From Ciborinia camelliae (lineage: Eukaryota > Ascomycota > Leotiomycetes > Helotiales > Sclerotiniaceae), in assembly GCA_025890175.1 (NCBI GenBank), contig JANPYM010000006.1:62001-126000 (forward strand): a stretch of DNA of 64,000 nt. Reading direction: 5' to 3'. A program made the position numbers and the translations under genes. Positions within the stretch are counted from its first letter, which is position 1. Each line of letters starts with the position of its first letter. The notes below the pieces were generated by a model. It was not told the origin of the DNA. It ran no database searches and saw only the letters and a program-made list of their open reading frames with translations. Positions 47,057-59,543 of the stretch are shown one piece after another.

Positions 47057-47809
47057 GGCAACGTAGTATGTAGGCCATTATTCCGCTTTTAGATGTGTAT
47101 CCCAATAGCTCTCGAACTTCCCAATTCAATAAAAGGAGCTTGCTTGTGTCAACTTTGAGATATCACTGAGATTTGTGAGATTTAAGAAGCCATATGGATC
47201 ATCCCAGTGAAAGAAAGGATTGCATGCAATAATTTTCGGCCAGCAATACCTCCTATAATATTCTTCCAGTGCTAGACGTATTACGCAAAGTAGTACGCCC
47301 CAAACAGTAAGGTAATCTATGCATGCAGCCTTTCTCGTTACCACTGAAAGCAACACTTTCAGTATCGGTATTTCCCAAATATTCTCCATATATAACTGCA
47401 CTAGAATGATGGACAGTGGAAAGAAATCCCATTATACTGGGCGTCTTTTGAAAACCTCTACTTTGCTGGTATGTTGAAGAGTTTTTGACTTCTGCGTTTC
47501 ACTTCTGATAACCGGTGCCGGATGCTGCAAGGCTGTAAGTATAATGCAGGAGATGAGAGGAAATTTGGAAAACTACTTCCTTCTCTTTATCTGCCATCTT
47601 TCCGCTGTGTATATGTCAGGAACTGCCATGATATAAGTGCAGGTATTAACGTATGTGTCCGGCCAGTCTATCGTAGATCAATACGACGCCCGGTTCGGGT
47701 AGGGTACGCCGATTAACTAATATCTCACATTGACTAATAGGGTTCGACACATCAAATACTATCCCGATGAGTCCAAAGTTCTGCAGAACCTTGCGTGGAC
47801 TAGTAACCC

Positions 47810-48160
47810 TAGTTACTTCTGTTCTACCGCCGCTGCAGCAGTTACTTCTGTTCTACTGCCGCAGTTACTTCTGCTGCCCCAGTTACTTCTGCTACTGCTG
47901 CTACTACTGCCCCAGTTACTTCTACTACTGCTGCTACTACTGCTACAGTTACTTCCGCTACTTCTGCTACTACACTTTCTATCTCTTGCATAGGGTATAA
48001 TTTCTGTCTAGAACATTAAAGATACTGGCACTGACTGAAACTACAGGAATTGATACTGTTACTTCTGTTGCTGGCGTTACAGTTACTACTACAACTTTTT
48101 CCTGGTGTTGTTACTTCTGCTGCCGCAGTTACAGTTAACAACAATCGCACCTTTTTCTGT
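47810..48160 (+). repeat. Thr/Ser-rich coding-type repeat containing CAGTTAC
   Basis: A run of GCAGTTACTTCTGCTAC units. In one frame it reads APVTSATAATTAPVTSTTA and further VTS/ATT repeats up to LSISCIGYNFCLEH, a mucin-like Ser/Thr-rich peptide as in fungal wall proteins; other frames read poly-Leu or Tyr/Cys. No signal peptide or anchor is attached. Here CAGTTAC arises as the codons (GC)A GTT AC(T). Confidence 0.7.
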
Positions 48161-50150
48161 TAGTCTACCAGTTACTTTGATTGTTCTTACATTCCCTAGA
48201 AGGTACGTAAACTTTATCATTTTCTACATGTTTACTCGAAGTTCATGACCTCATACTTTAAAGGGATGATGGTTTGGTCATGGCTGACTGCGATCTGATT
48301 GACCTCGATCTGGTATCAAATTTAATTTTATCTCATCTTCATTAACTTGTCCAACATGATCAACATCTTCATTTTTTTTCCCAATTCTGTTTGATATGTT
48401 CTCATTCTTTTATATTTTCTATCACATTCTCGTCCAACATATTCAGATGATTAGATATTTGATTATGGATATGGTTGATAGATTTGGCAACAATTTTTTC
48501 AGTTGTCTCTTCAACATCCGATAGTTTCAGGAAACTATTCACTATCTTCTACTTCGCGTATTATGCTAATGAATATTAAGGATAGTTAGTTACACAAGAA
48601 GGTCCCATTTCGTTACAAGTACATCCTCAAACTCCGAAACCGAAAAGCACACTTAAGAACAATACGTTATTCTCAAACCTCGACAATACGTTATCTGCCA
48701 ACCTAAAACCACGATGCGTTATCCGCGAGCCTCGAAAAGCGAAGAGCACCTTAAGAACAATACAAGTGAGAGTCAATCAGTTATATCTTCAAGTTAATAG
48801 ACTTTTGGTCACGATATCGATCAGCCAACGATAGTCTACTGAACGGTAGTAGTAGCTTGGGCACTGCTTTTACAATTCCCACCAACTCTGCAAGGAAATG
48901 GCACATAATCAAGAGCAGTTACTCATCCAAAGTCAAACCAATCCCATCACATCCTCCAAACCTTGCATAACCAGTTATCACCTGTTACCATAGTTCTTAC
49001 CTTTACAAATTCGTCAGTTATGAACATGGACAGATCATCACTATCGATGTGGTGCGCTCAAAATTGACAGACAACAGTTAATCATTCGAACCTCTTAAAA
49101 CAATCTCGAAAGCCTTTGACGGCATCGTTTGGCAAGGGTTGACCACCCGAAAGTTTCTAAGTTGTGTTGTCAGATATCACAAATTGATATTTGACAATAG
49201 TTAACTACAAAACAATTAACTTTATTCGAAGGTTCCTAAATTGTATTATCAGATATTACAAATTGATATTTGATAATAGTTAGCTACGAAACAGTTAACT
49301 ACAACAATAATTAACCACCCGAAAGTTTCTAAATTGTGTTGTTAGATATCACAAATTGATATTTGACAATAGTTAACTACGAAACAGTTAACTTTATTTG
49401 AAGGTTCCTAAGTTGTATTATCAGATATCACAAATTGATATTTGACAACAGTTAGCTACGAAACAGTTAACTTTATTCGAAGGTTCCTAAGTTGTATTGT
49501 CAGATGTCACAAATTGACGTTTGACAATAGTTAGCTATGATAACAGTTAACTCTATTCAAACCTCTCAAAACAACCACCCTATGCTGAAGTCAGTTACCT
49601 CAGTTAATGGCAGAGGTTTTCAATAACCATCCCATGTTGAAGTCAGTTACCTCAGTTAATCGCAGAGGTTTTCAATAATCATCCCATGTTGAAGTCAGTT
49701 ACCTCAGTTAATCGCAGAGGTTTTCAATAATCATCCCACACGGAAGTCAACCTCAAAAGCCTTCAACAATAACCAGAGAGGGAATGGGGGAGTTATTGAA
49801 AGGGAAACATCACATCATGAAGTTCTCCTGATACTGCCATGGTTAGTTAGTTCACGTATGTATACTCTACCTCAACTCTACACTTATAAGGTATATACTA
49901 ATCTCAGTGTGATAGATCAGACCGCCTCATGTTATCATCCAACAGTTACCGGAATCGATACAGCAAAGATTGATCACGACTTGCATCTTGTGTTATTAGA
50001 TGATAAAAGATTATGGTATGGTTGCGGGGTACGGGTTGCGGGGTACAGTTGCGGGCTATGGTTGCAGGATACTACGAAGGATATGAGGACTGAAGGGGAT
50101 CATTTGATGTATTTCATGAACATTGGCAAGTTTAGTAGAGATTATTAACT
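48160..50150 (+). repeat. Second plus-oriented CAGTTA sector with 85-bp and 52-bp minisatellites
   Basis: Units of about 85 bp at 49090-49560 carry TTGATATTTGACAATAGTTA and CGAAACAGTTAACTTTATTC. Units of about 52 bp at 49575-49745 carry GAAGTCAGTTACCTCAGTTA three times. CAGTTA is again on the plus strand. No gene is supported; a 96-codon frame at 49858-50148 is unrecognised. Confidence 0.85.
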
Positions 50151-52730
50151 CATGTTATTCATTTGATATCTATAATGATTGTTTGTTCTGAATCATGACT
50201 TGATGTTGATTTCAAATAATCTCACATCTATAATAGTGAAGAATGAAACCTCCTATTTGAAAATGTCTGCACCCCCCTTTCATAAACACATATTCATATT
50301 CCTTCTTGATGTCTGCATCTCCTCCCCCTACAGCTATGTTTATTTTAATTAACCAGAATCTTCTCTCTCATCCTCAGATTGAATCTCTTCCTCCTAAACC
50401 CACCAAGATGGTGGTGTTTTGGTTACCAGAATCACATCTGGATGTCTGAACCACTCTCTCCTCATGTTGGTATTTTTTTTCGTTGCCGGAATCAAATCGT
50501 CAACTCTCTCCTAAGGTTTAGTATTGTTTTAATTGAAAATACTAAATTTTGAACCTAGGTCTCTCTCCCCCTAAGTTGGGGTTATTTTTGTTACCGGAAT
50601 CTTGTCCTCACTCTTCTTCTTGATCTTGTCCTAACTATTCTTCTTAATCTTGTCCTGACTCTTCTACCTGATCTTGTCCTCACTCTTCTCCCTGAATATT
50701 TCAATTTTGACCTTGATTGATTATTATTTTGGATATCAGAATTTCATCCTCAACCCTTTGCTTGAATCTCTCCCCCTTTTCCCCCGCTCAACATTGAGTT
50801 AGTATCTTTTTTGATTACCATTATCTCCTATGGACTCGGTGAGTTAGTGAAGTTGTATGTTTGAGTTGCCAAAATCTTTTATGAACCATCCCTTGGGCGA
50901 CCCAACACTTAAGTCTCCTTCACAAACCAAATCCAAAGGTAATATTATTTTGGTTGCCAAAATCCCTCTGCCAACTCTTGTAGTAGTATTGGTTTGGGTG
51001 CCAAGATCTTCTCTTCAATCCACTGGAATGAATGGTCGATCACTATCACTATAATCTCATCCACAACTCACAACCCAATGTGGAATTGTTTTGGTTGCCA
51101 TAATTTTATCTTCAGATTACCGCACCCGACCCATCTATTCTGTTCCAATTCTACAGCGGTTCTCCCCCAAATCGAAGAGATATAGAAATTAATACTAGTA
51201 GCTATGTTGGCAGAACGGTTGCTATGTAGATTGGGCTGAGCCCAACGTAGCTAATGTAATATAGTATAATTCGGTTTGTAAATTTCGTACTGCCCCTATG
51301 TACTATGGGAACTATTTAGATTTAACAGGATGAGATCATCATCGCCATTCACTTTCTGCTTCAAGTTTCGTTACCATTAAGCTCATATCAATACCACTCG
51401 CTCCATGTCATCATCATTAACTCCTGAGTTATGTATCAGGAATATTCACTTCTTACTAATATCACTGGCTCCGTGTCAATACTACTCGTTTCATGTTAAT
51501 CCTAATCGCTCCGTCTTAGTTATACCTGCTTTGTGTTAGTCTTCTTTGTTTTATGTTAGTCTTATTGGCTTCGTATTAGTTCTACTCGGTTTGTATTAGT
51601 CCTACTTGATCGCTCAATGTCATCCCTTTTAGCTTAGGGTTATTTTCAACTTTTTCCTCAACGGGATCAATCGGTCGGTGTCATTCAGAAGCATCTAACA
51701 CGCTGGTCTCGGATTTAATTGTAAGTAGATTAGAGAATGGAGGATGAGCAAGTGGTATGCATACATCCACCTTTTGTCAACGGCGTCATTCTGAGGCCAA
51801 AGTTTAGAGGGCTTAGACGATCTCTGATCTCTAGCTCTCCGGTCTCTGATCTCTGGCTCTCTGGTCTCTGCCATTTGGATTTTCGGCTAATGATCTCTAG
51901 CTTTTCAGTCTTTGATCTATAGTTCTCCGGTTTTGGATCTCTAGCTCTTCGATCTTTGATCTCTGGCTTTGCGGTCTCTGCTCTCCGGTCTCTACCTTTT
52001 GGCTCTCCAATCTCTGATCTTTGGATTTTCGGTTTTTGGTTTTTAGCTTTTCAGTCTCTGACCTCTGGTTCTCCGGTATCTGATCTCTAGCTCTCCGATC
52101 CCTGGGAAGGAAGGGAGATAGAGGGGAAGGTAAATCAATAGAGAAGTAACTGGAGATGAACAGGAAAGGATGGGAGTATCAGGGATGTTAAATGAAAGGA
52201 GAAACTAAGTTGTAAATATTTCAACCTGTTCTTCACACCATCATTATGAAGTCAAATATTAACGGTGGTTTATCATCTGATTCCCTGGTCTAGTATGTGA
52301 TATAGAGGATAGATCATGAGGAGTGGAGAGGATGGTAAGATAAATGATACATGAATTAGACTAGAAATACTCTCTTCTTCGCTGTATGACTTTCAGGCCA
52401 AAGGTTGAGGCCTTCAAATCGAGATATTTGGCATCCAGCTCTCCAACTTTATAGGTGGTAGGAGAAGATGAGGATAGAAAAAATACATGGGGGCATGAGA
52501 TTTGATAATGTAGATGGCGATGAACGTATGGATATTGAACTTTTGAGCTTGACAGAAAATAGATCATGTGAATCATACCGTACGAATCGTACAGTAGTAG
52601 TCTACGAACTAGTACGACTGGTATGGTACACCTAATTTATTAACTCGTTTCCCGTATTTTCCCGTAATTTTTATGCCTCATCATTTTCATCAAAATGAAC
52701 TTTTTTAACTTTAATTACTTCTAATTCAAT
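50150..52730. repeat. Degenerate short-period repeats, no gene
   Basis: Successive degenerate tandem families: GTTACCAGAATC and GTTGCCAAAATC blocks (50400-51120), a CTTGTCCTCACTCTTCTTC unit of about 26 bp (50590-50700), a GTGTTAGTCCTACTCG-like unit of about 27 bp (51470-51620) and a CTCCGGTCTCTGATCTCTAG unit of about 20 bp (51815-52110). CAGTTA enrichment has faded. This marks the right edge of the abnormal block. Confidence 0.75.
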
Positions 52731-52731
52731 C

Positions 52732-52831
52732 TGTTGGAATCACCATGATTTGGCTCGAAGCTCTAAAAACTATGCTACAGATCAACTATATAAGCCCGCT
52801 AGCGTGCCGTAGGCACGTGATTTATCCAACA
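52732..52831 (-). mobile_element. Deleted, inverted copy of the 40-kb solo LTR
   Basis: 100 bp that, read on the minus strand, starts TGTTGGATAAATCACGTG and ends GGTGATTCCAACA like the 40022-40182 element. It lacks two internal stretches: part of the GC-rich palindromes, and about 37 bp before the end. Flanking bases (CAATC and GAACT) do not form a target duplication, so it may be a recombined remnant. Confidence 0.8.
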
Positions 52832-53523
52832 GAACTTTAATTTTATAAATAAATATTATAATCTTATTATTTAGTCTTTTATATAATACCAACTCGACCT
52901 AACACCGTCGGTTAATATGCTTTGAGAGAAAATCGGCTAGCGAATGGTTCACACCATTTGCGGCTGTCGTGTTTCGAGAGGGTCAGGATGTCACACTTTA
53001 GTAGCGAGTCTGGAACAGTAACGGTAAGCTTCTAGAATATTAATGGAATGTGGATGAGGTGAGATGGGAATATTTATAAATGCCGTGTTTTGCGGGGAGC
53101 TGATCATCAAGGTTGATATTTAAGGTAGCCTAAATGGCTGCTGATATCTCACCTCATCGACAGCCTGATGCTGTTAGCGGAAGAAGACATCTAGAGCGGT
53201 ACACTGAAAGGAAGGAAACGAAAGTATCGAATATCATACATATATGTACGTATATATATCTTTATCTGTATCCTCCTAAGTACAACCAGCTATTATATGT
53301 CTAATATAAAAACAAGATATATGTAGGTGCCATCTACTGTAGACCTGCCATCTACCCTCCAATGATCGTGTAATATGGTACTGACTGGGTATCAATGCGA
53401 TGCGAATGTAAATGCCAGTGATCAAAAAATCCAACTCCTCCTTGCAATGCATGCTGTAAACAAAAGAAAAAAATCATCAAGCATCAATGACATTATCCAA
53501 GATCTTAACCAAGATCTAAAAGA
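52832..53523. other. Intergenic
   Basis: Downstream flank of the GPCR gene (convergent side). AT-rich, no gene seen. Confidence 0.6.
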
Positions 53524-54869
53524 TCATGTCATATGGCTGAATCCACTCTTCCCACTTTCACTTCTCCTAACCTTTTGATTATCCCAACCGGAATCACTTG
53601 CATGATCTTCACTACCATCTTTACTTCCTCCAACTCCCCTCGGATATCCTCCAATACCCAATTCTCCTACTCGTGCTATGCTCACACTCACACTGACATT
53701 TTTCGCAACAGAAATATCTCCCATCTTGTAGAGATTATCCGTGCTATCAGTTGGTACGTGTCCCCTTCTTCCAAAATTTCCACTTCCTCCGTTCCCTCTC
53801 AATCCTTGAGACTTTAAACCTCCGGCTTCGATGGTTGTAGTGTTTCCCAATGAATGTCCCTTCCCCATAAATGCAAAGGTCTCCAACCCTGTCTCTTCTC
53901 CTGGTGGAAACTCACTAAATACAATCTCCGATCTGGTACTTGCGTATAGTAATACATCCAACCATCCGTTACACGCAATCATACTACCCGCGACACAAAA
54001 ATACTCCAAACTAATTTCCTTGCCCGCTAATGATGCGATACGTCCGGTGGCAAGTGGGATCGTACAGATGGTGTAAATCAATGGATAAAGAATCATGAGA
54101 GGTAGTGTGCCGTGAAGATCCAAGGATTTTGGCCTGGTTGGAGAGGAACGAGATTTATAGAGGAAGATGAAGATACAGGCGTAAATTAATATTGTTCCAA
54201 ACATGGCGACGAAAATCCAAAAGTAATGGAGCCAGAGACGTTCCTGTTCATATTTGTCGCCTATCCAACACTGTAATGCTCCCATGTTAGATGTGATTCG
54301 ACAAATTCATGTGAAGAATCAATGGAACTTACCCAAGCAGAAGCCCTCACATAGAGATCCTTTGGGTGCATCGCGACACCGATAATTGCCAGTCCGTAGA
54401 CAAATACCCAACAACCTGCAACAATGCCGTAGAATACCCATTGTGGGAGTCGGTATTGTTTTACAACGCTGAGGAATGTATGACATGCGATTGCTGAGAT
54501 GAATACACTACTGGCTAAGTCACCCGTCGACACAAACCATCCTTGAGCCCAACATGTTGACGTTCCTACTATAATTGCATTATTTTTGAGTGGGACGATG
54601 TTGAGTAAAAATGCCAATGCTTGTTGAATATCGGCGAATAGTAAATTGTATATCAGGAACAGGAATTGATTCATCGGAGGTGTCGTTTGACCTTGACCGA
54701 TGGGTGTTTTTCTCTTCCATGATATGATCTTGTATGTGAGGTAAAGAAATAAACTAATCGAGCAGAAAAATGATAAAAGACCAAAGGTCGCGACAGCAAC
54801 TAAACCATGAGAAAGAGAATCTGGTAGAGGCATCAGTGAAGAAGAAGCGTCACGCAATGTATTCTTCAT
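53524..54869 (-). CDS. Seven-transmembrane G-protein-coupled receptor (fungal Git3/cAMP-receptor-like)
   Basis: Plasma-membrane receptor expected to signal through a heterotrimeric G protein. Two exons (54333-54869, 53524-54270), with the junction at W|C of AWCWIGDKY in phase 0, give 427 aa. Seven hydrophobic helices: about 22-48, 67-92, 107-136, 143-167, 190-217, 233-262 and 268-291. Family-like features are NQFLFLIYNLLFADIQQA in helix 2, CWAQGWFVSTGDLASSVF in helix 3, the loop RASAWCWIG, and RLWLHYFWIF in helix 5. The roughly 135-residue Gly/Ser-rich cytosolic tail (GLRGNGGSGNFGRRG, ending SGKSGFSHMT) is a plausible regulatory phosphorylation region. Assignment to Git3 (glucose) or cAMP-receptor-like class is by general architecture; the ligand is unknown. 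The start is the first ATG in a frame that opens about 20 residues before helix 1. Confidence 0.88.
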
Positions 54870-57463
54870 CTCTGGGAGAAGATGGGAATTCGTGGCTTGG
54901 ATTCAGAGGAAAGAAGAATTAGATAAACACCAGCCTAACAACGGATATCGGTAGATATAAGTTCATTGAAGCTAACTGGACCGTGTGGAGAAGAATGGAA
55001 TGATATCTAGATAGAATAAAAATGAATAAAAATAATACAAATCTCAAGCTCCCGCCTGAGCTTTGGATGATGCAAATAGATGAAGAGAAGTACGTTCTTT
55101 AACATGGGCTGATGAGAGAAAATGTAATACGGAAATAATACACATGGCAGGGGAAGTCAACATAAATCTTACCTGATTCCATGAAGCTTCTAGACTAGTA
55201 AGGTTAAGGTATAAGCCGGACGGGAACTCGACATGGGAGTTTGCCGCCGGATAGATTTGCATGATAGGTTCCTAGTTAAGAATTTTTCGAAAGGATCAAA
55301 CATTTGCTAATTTAGCGTTGCCGGATTCGTGGTACTCCGGGGGACTTTGTAGATCTCGATCTCTTTTGAGTAGAAAGTCCGGAGAGATGTACAGGATAAT
55401 AGAGACTGGAATATTAATACCATATGTGAATGATTCGATCGAGACTTCATTCGAACCTTCACATTGTATGAACTTATGGGGTACATTCAAATACCAACCT
55501 CATCCTATCTTGTAATACAATGACAATTTCCCGAGAAACACAAACTTGAAGATATCAACCACATGGCGAATAAATTCTCCTTCTACAGCAAATACCTAGG
55601 TAGTTCACCGTTTGTGTACACTGTACCGGTATGTTTAAATGATAGTGGCAAACCCCTGGTGATTGAGCTGAAAGGCTATCGACATTTAGGATATGAGGAA
55701 CGCCACCAAGACCACCCGTAAACGCCAAGTACAAATGATGAGTTAATGCTCTCGTGCTGTACGACGTAAACATCACCACTAAAAGATGCAACTGACATGC
55801 TGTGATGATCAACTAGGAAAGGATAAGCTTTATTTTTGTGAAGCAAACCACGATGAGTCTAAATTAGGTTGCCGGCACGGTACACAGTGTATGATTTTAC
55901 CCTACTACTGGGCCGCCGGTACGCCATTGTGTTCCACGTGGAAATGTCATTTATTATTGTTCCATCGTTCATGTGATATGGTTATTGCCGGCATGAATCC
56001 TGATGGATTGTAATATTGCATCCTTTCCCCAATATTCTGGGTTGTGTTACAATACGATCCGTATCACACTTACGTACGGAGGACAGGACAGGTATAGGTA
56101 GTAAGCATACGGAAGCACAGCATAGTACCGGTAGATTCTGGGGTCAAGGGTTTCTACACCCAAAAACGGAACAATCCCCGAGCTAATTGACATACAAATT
56201 TATATTTTACGTTTTTGCTAGTGAATAAATATGTCATTATTGTTATCAAAGTTTAAAGAAGCTTTATACATTGGTATAAAAATATCATAAATCAGGAGAA
56301 GTGGGTAGAGTGACGTGCAAGAAAGTTATGAAGTTTCAAGATCAATATATGGTTTAATGAGGATGCTTTTGATCCTTGCCTAATACGTTATACATATGTA
56401 TTCATCTCCCGATTCTTCCTTTTTCACATCATGATTGCGATACTTTTCATGTAAGCAATCGTGGCAATTCAAAAAAGATCTTTCCATCGGGTCCTTGAAT
56501 GTTTTCCGGAGCCTCCCAGCCAGCAACACTGTAGCAGGGTTCATGATGAATCTATGGGTCTACTTATAGTTGCAACTTGCAAGGGACCAAAGAACATTGC
56601 GGGTTCACTCGAGGCTCGTTCACTGGTCCGATGGATGTAAAAGTGGAGGTTGAAGAGTGGGGGAAGGAGCGCCCAGTTAGCTCAGTGGTTCCAGCGCTAC
56701 TTAGGAGTGGGCAGCGCGGAGATATATTTAATTTTACTTTCACACTTCCCGCCGCTACTAACGAAACGTGCGCCCAGAAAGTATGCTACTCCGATACACC
56801 AGCACGTGCCACAAGATCGTAAACTACAAGAGGAAGTACTCGGGTTTCTTAGCTCCTCAATGGTACTTCTAGCCGCAGGAGTAAGATCTTTCGGAAGTGA
56901 AGTCCAGTAAGATAAGAAGATCCAAAGGGGTCAACGATTAGTTTACCATCTTTAAACCTATCAGATTCACATCGATTGCCAATGCCCCTGTGCTTTGTGG
57001 ATGTTTACATGTATTTCACCCGATGATCGGTGGGAGTATTGAGAGATCTTCATAAGTAAAACATATCTTCAGGATCAAAAGAAATTAACGTATATAGTCT
57101 ATTGAAACAGGACAATCTTCATCACTTGTGAGGATTACTGATCAATATCTTCCCACGCAAAATTGCGTCGATGCAGATGAACTATTGGTACTACCAATTC
57201 AATGACCTTATACGTTTGGTGTACATCATGACAACTAATGGATGTGAAATTTCTAGGAACTGACTCGCTAGCATTTACCAAATGTGAAAATATAAAATCG
57301 CGAAAGAAAAACAATTTGTTGGTGGTTGCTCATTTGGATTCTAGTTATTCATTTGTTTGCTGCTGCCGGGGGTAAACTTAACTACTACGAAGCAAAAGAA
57401 TGTCAATATCAAATCCCCCATGCACCCTAATGTCGACCAAAAGTATCTCCAGCCATCTTCGTC
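54870..57463. other. GPCR promoter and gene-poor flank
   Basis: Upstream region of the receptor. A minus-strand patch at about 55170-55262 (MQIYPAANSHVEFPSG to EASWNQ) ends at a good GTAAGA donor and could be a short upstream exon or separate small gene, but no downstream exon could be fixed. A tRNA-like A-box sequence lies near 56679. Nothing else supported. Confidence 0.5.
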
Positions 57464-58545
57464 TTATGATTCGCTTTCGAATAACTCCTTGACGCCCTGA
57501 TATTGATGGTATAGCTTTCCGTCTTCCGTGCAAGGAAAATCCTCTCCGAGATCATAGAATTCCACTCTGTCTTGGGGATATGGAATTTTGCAGGTGAAGA
57601 ATAAATTGTCGTGGGGTACGTTCTTTCGTTGAAGGATCATTGATTCGCTTTGGTTCAGAAATTCAATAGTGAAGAGGGCGATGTTAAAATTTACTTTGCC
57701 CCAGTAGTCCAGATCAGCTAGTAAGGCTTCACTGTATTCCGCCTTGAGCTCCTTTGCATCTTCGAGATACTTATCTACCTTGGCTTTCAGGTGATGAGCG
57801 TTCGGGGAAGTTCCAATGTTGTAGTACAAGGCCTCGATTGTCTCGTCATCCAGCCAGGCTAAGCCTTCATGCCCAAACTCAATATCATCACCCACGCAAT
57901 TATGAAGTCTATGTGATGTCCGTTGATGGCGTCAACTTTGTGTAGTTCTCAAGGAAAACTTGTCGCGATTCCCGGGAAACAAATGCTTGTTCCTTCCCAT
58001 CAGACTCTCTGCAATGAAAATACACTTTAATATTCTCGAAATCAAACGGACCTTCTTCGCCAAAACCTCCGACCTAGGACCAGGAAGAGCATACTTCCAT
58101 ATTTGGCGGCGGATCTCAGGGGGTAGTTTACAAAAGCGAGAAAAAGTTTTGTATTCATTCTTTTGCCATTTCACCTCGACCATATTGGTATATTTTTCAG
58201 TTTTGTCATCCCAGAGCCAATTTTCAAGGTCGTTGGTGTCGTTGTTGTCCCACCCGCGATTATTGAATGGTTGTTCAATTATCCAATGCTCTATACTTCG
58301 TCAACGATTTATGTTTATTTTATAATTTTGGGAGATGAGAACTCACCAGGGTAATATACCAAGTCGCCGTCTTTTTCGTCGCCGTCTTTTTCTATCGTCG
58401 GTAACTTCTCGCCTTTCTCACGTTTTCGGATTATACCATTTTCGTCAGCGATGCGATCTTCACAGTGTTGGTTGAAAAGGAGTCGTTTTCTATGGTAGGC
58501 CGCTTCCTCCGTCTGGCCCATATTGTTTCTTTCTCTCACAGGCAT
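57464..58545 (-). pseudogene. 2EXR-family paralog, internally deleted with in-frame stop
   Basis: Exon 1 (58347-58545, 66 codons plus 1) joins over a 56-nt intron to exon 2 starting at 58290. The 2EXR opening LPPEIRRQIWKYALPGPR follows, then AKKVRLISRILKCIFIAESL, ending at TGA 57932-57934 after 185 aa. The same frame then resumes without a shift to 57464, with AWLDDETIEALYYN, LADLDYWGKVNFNIALF and the family C-terminus CTEDGKLYHQYQGVKELF. Compared with the 471-aa neighbour, about 130 middle residues are missing, including the LLRVCRES segment. So it is either a truncated protein or a pseudogene. It is divergently oriented to the 59544 gene, with a 998-bp spacer. Confidence 0.65.
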
Positions 58546-59543
58546 TGTGGCAGTTTTACTGAAGGCTTTTTCGTGTCAGTGTTGTCAAGTCGCAGTTGCA
58601 TGTAAATAATGTTGTAGGTTGAGAAGGTTTCATAGTAAATGGTGCAAAATCACGAAGACTTCAATATTCAAAGCCTGATTCCTCTTGCGGTGGTCATGTG
58701 AATCATATGAGCTGAATAGGAGAAAATGGACATTCAAAATGTTCAGGCTGACTCCCAGCTTGTTTCTCCTCACTTCACCGAGGAATTCTCGGGGAGGTAC
58801 CACGTGATATGAACATTGAAAAGTTCAAGTTAGGGTGAATGGATATTGAAAAGCCGGGAATGTTTGTCCTCTCTTCTCTTTAAAAAGCATGCGTTTTGCA
58901 TTCGCCTAACATTTTTGTATTTATTTTGCCATTCGATATCTCCATTACACATCTATATAGGATCTCATGGAGTTGGGTTTTGTCTGCAGTAACTATCTAG
59001 CTTTTCTATCGCCAATGACAACGGTCAGTTTGGAGGAGTATCTAGAATCTCCTCAAAATATCCTGTTCACATCTGGAAAGACCGGCTTTTGTCCAGAATA
59101 GTAGGAAGATGTATACGCCAGGAGATATTAGAAAGCAGCTGACCAGTTACCTAAAGTATAAATCTAACGGACAAGAAGTTATTTTCAATCATTGATAAAT
59201 CACTTCCTGTAGTTGATCATCGTTCGAGTAATCCAAGTGTCTGGAGCTCATTTGGACATTCTCAGCTCAAATAGAAACTGTGAGGACCATAGGCCAAGAC
59301 GGAAACACGGCTTACCACTGTGGACGAAATGATTCACCACGATAGATCTTCCCATTTTCTGATTGATAAAAAAAGTCTACAGGTGTTTGTTTCCAGGCGC
59401 GAAGAATTTCTGGTTTCTCCCCAGACATAACAACTGCACAACAAGTTTTACGAAGTTAAATATCTTCTCAGTCCGGAAGAACGCATTCTATTTTCAGATT
59501 TAGCAGCTTATCATATAGCCTACAATAAACCTACGGGCTAGTC
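58546..59543. promoter_or_regulatory. Divergent intergenic region of two 2EXR genes
   Basis: 998 bp between the start codons of two divergently oriented paralogs; presumably a bidirectional promoter region. No gene or strong motif was recognised. Confidence 0.4.

Noticed and set aside
47730..48000. Poly-Leu and Tyr/Cys-rich frames
   Set aside because: Alternative frames of the GTTACTTCTGCTAC repeat; the Thr/Ser frame is the only biologically plausible one.
40022..52831. The two LTR copies as the ends of one large retrotransposon
   Set aside because: They are in opposite orientation, only the first has a target duplication, and no gag or pol coding lies between them.
55786..56013. Cys-containing 75-codon frame as a possible small secreted protein
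   Set aside because: No signal peptide and no supporting upstream exon.
56671..56720. tRNA-like A-box sequence TTAGCTCAGTGGTTCC
   Set aside because: The A box fits, but no B box (GGTTCGAnnCC), anticodon arm or acceptor stem pairing was found downstream. At best a tRNA or SINE remnant.
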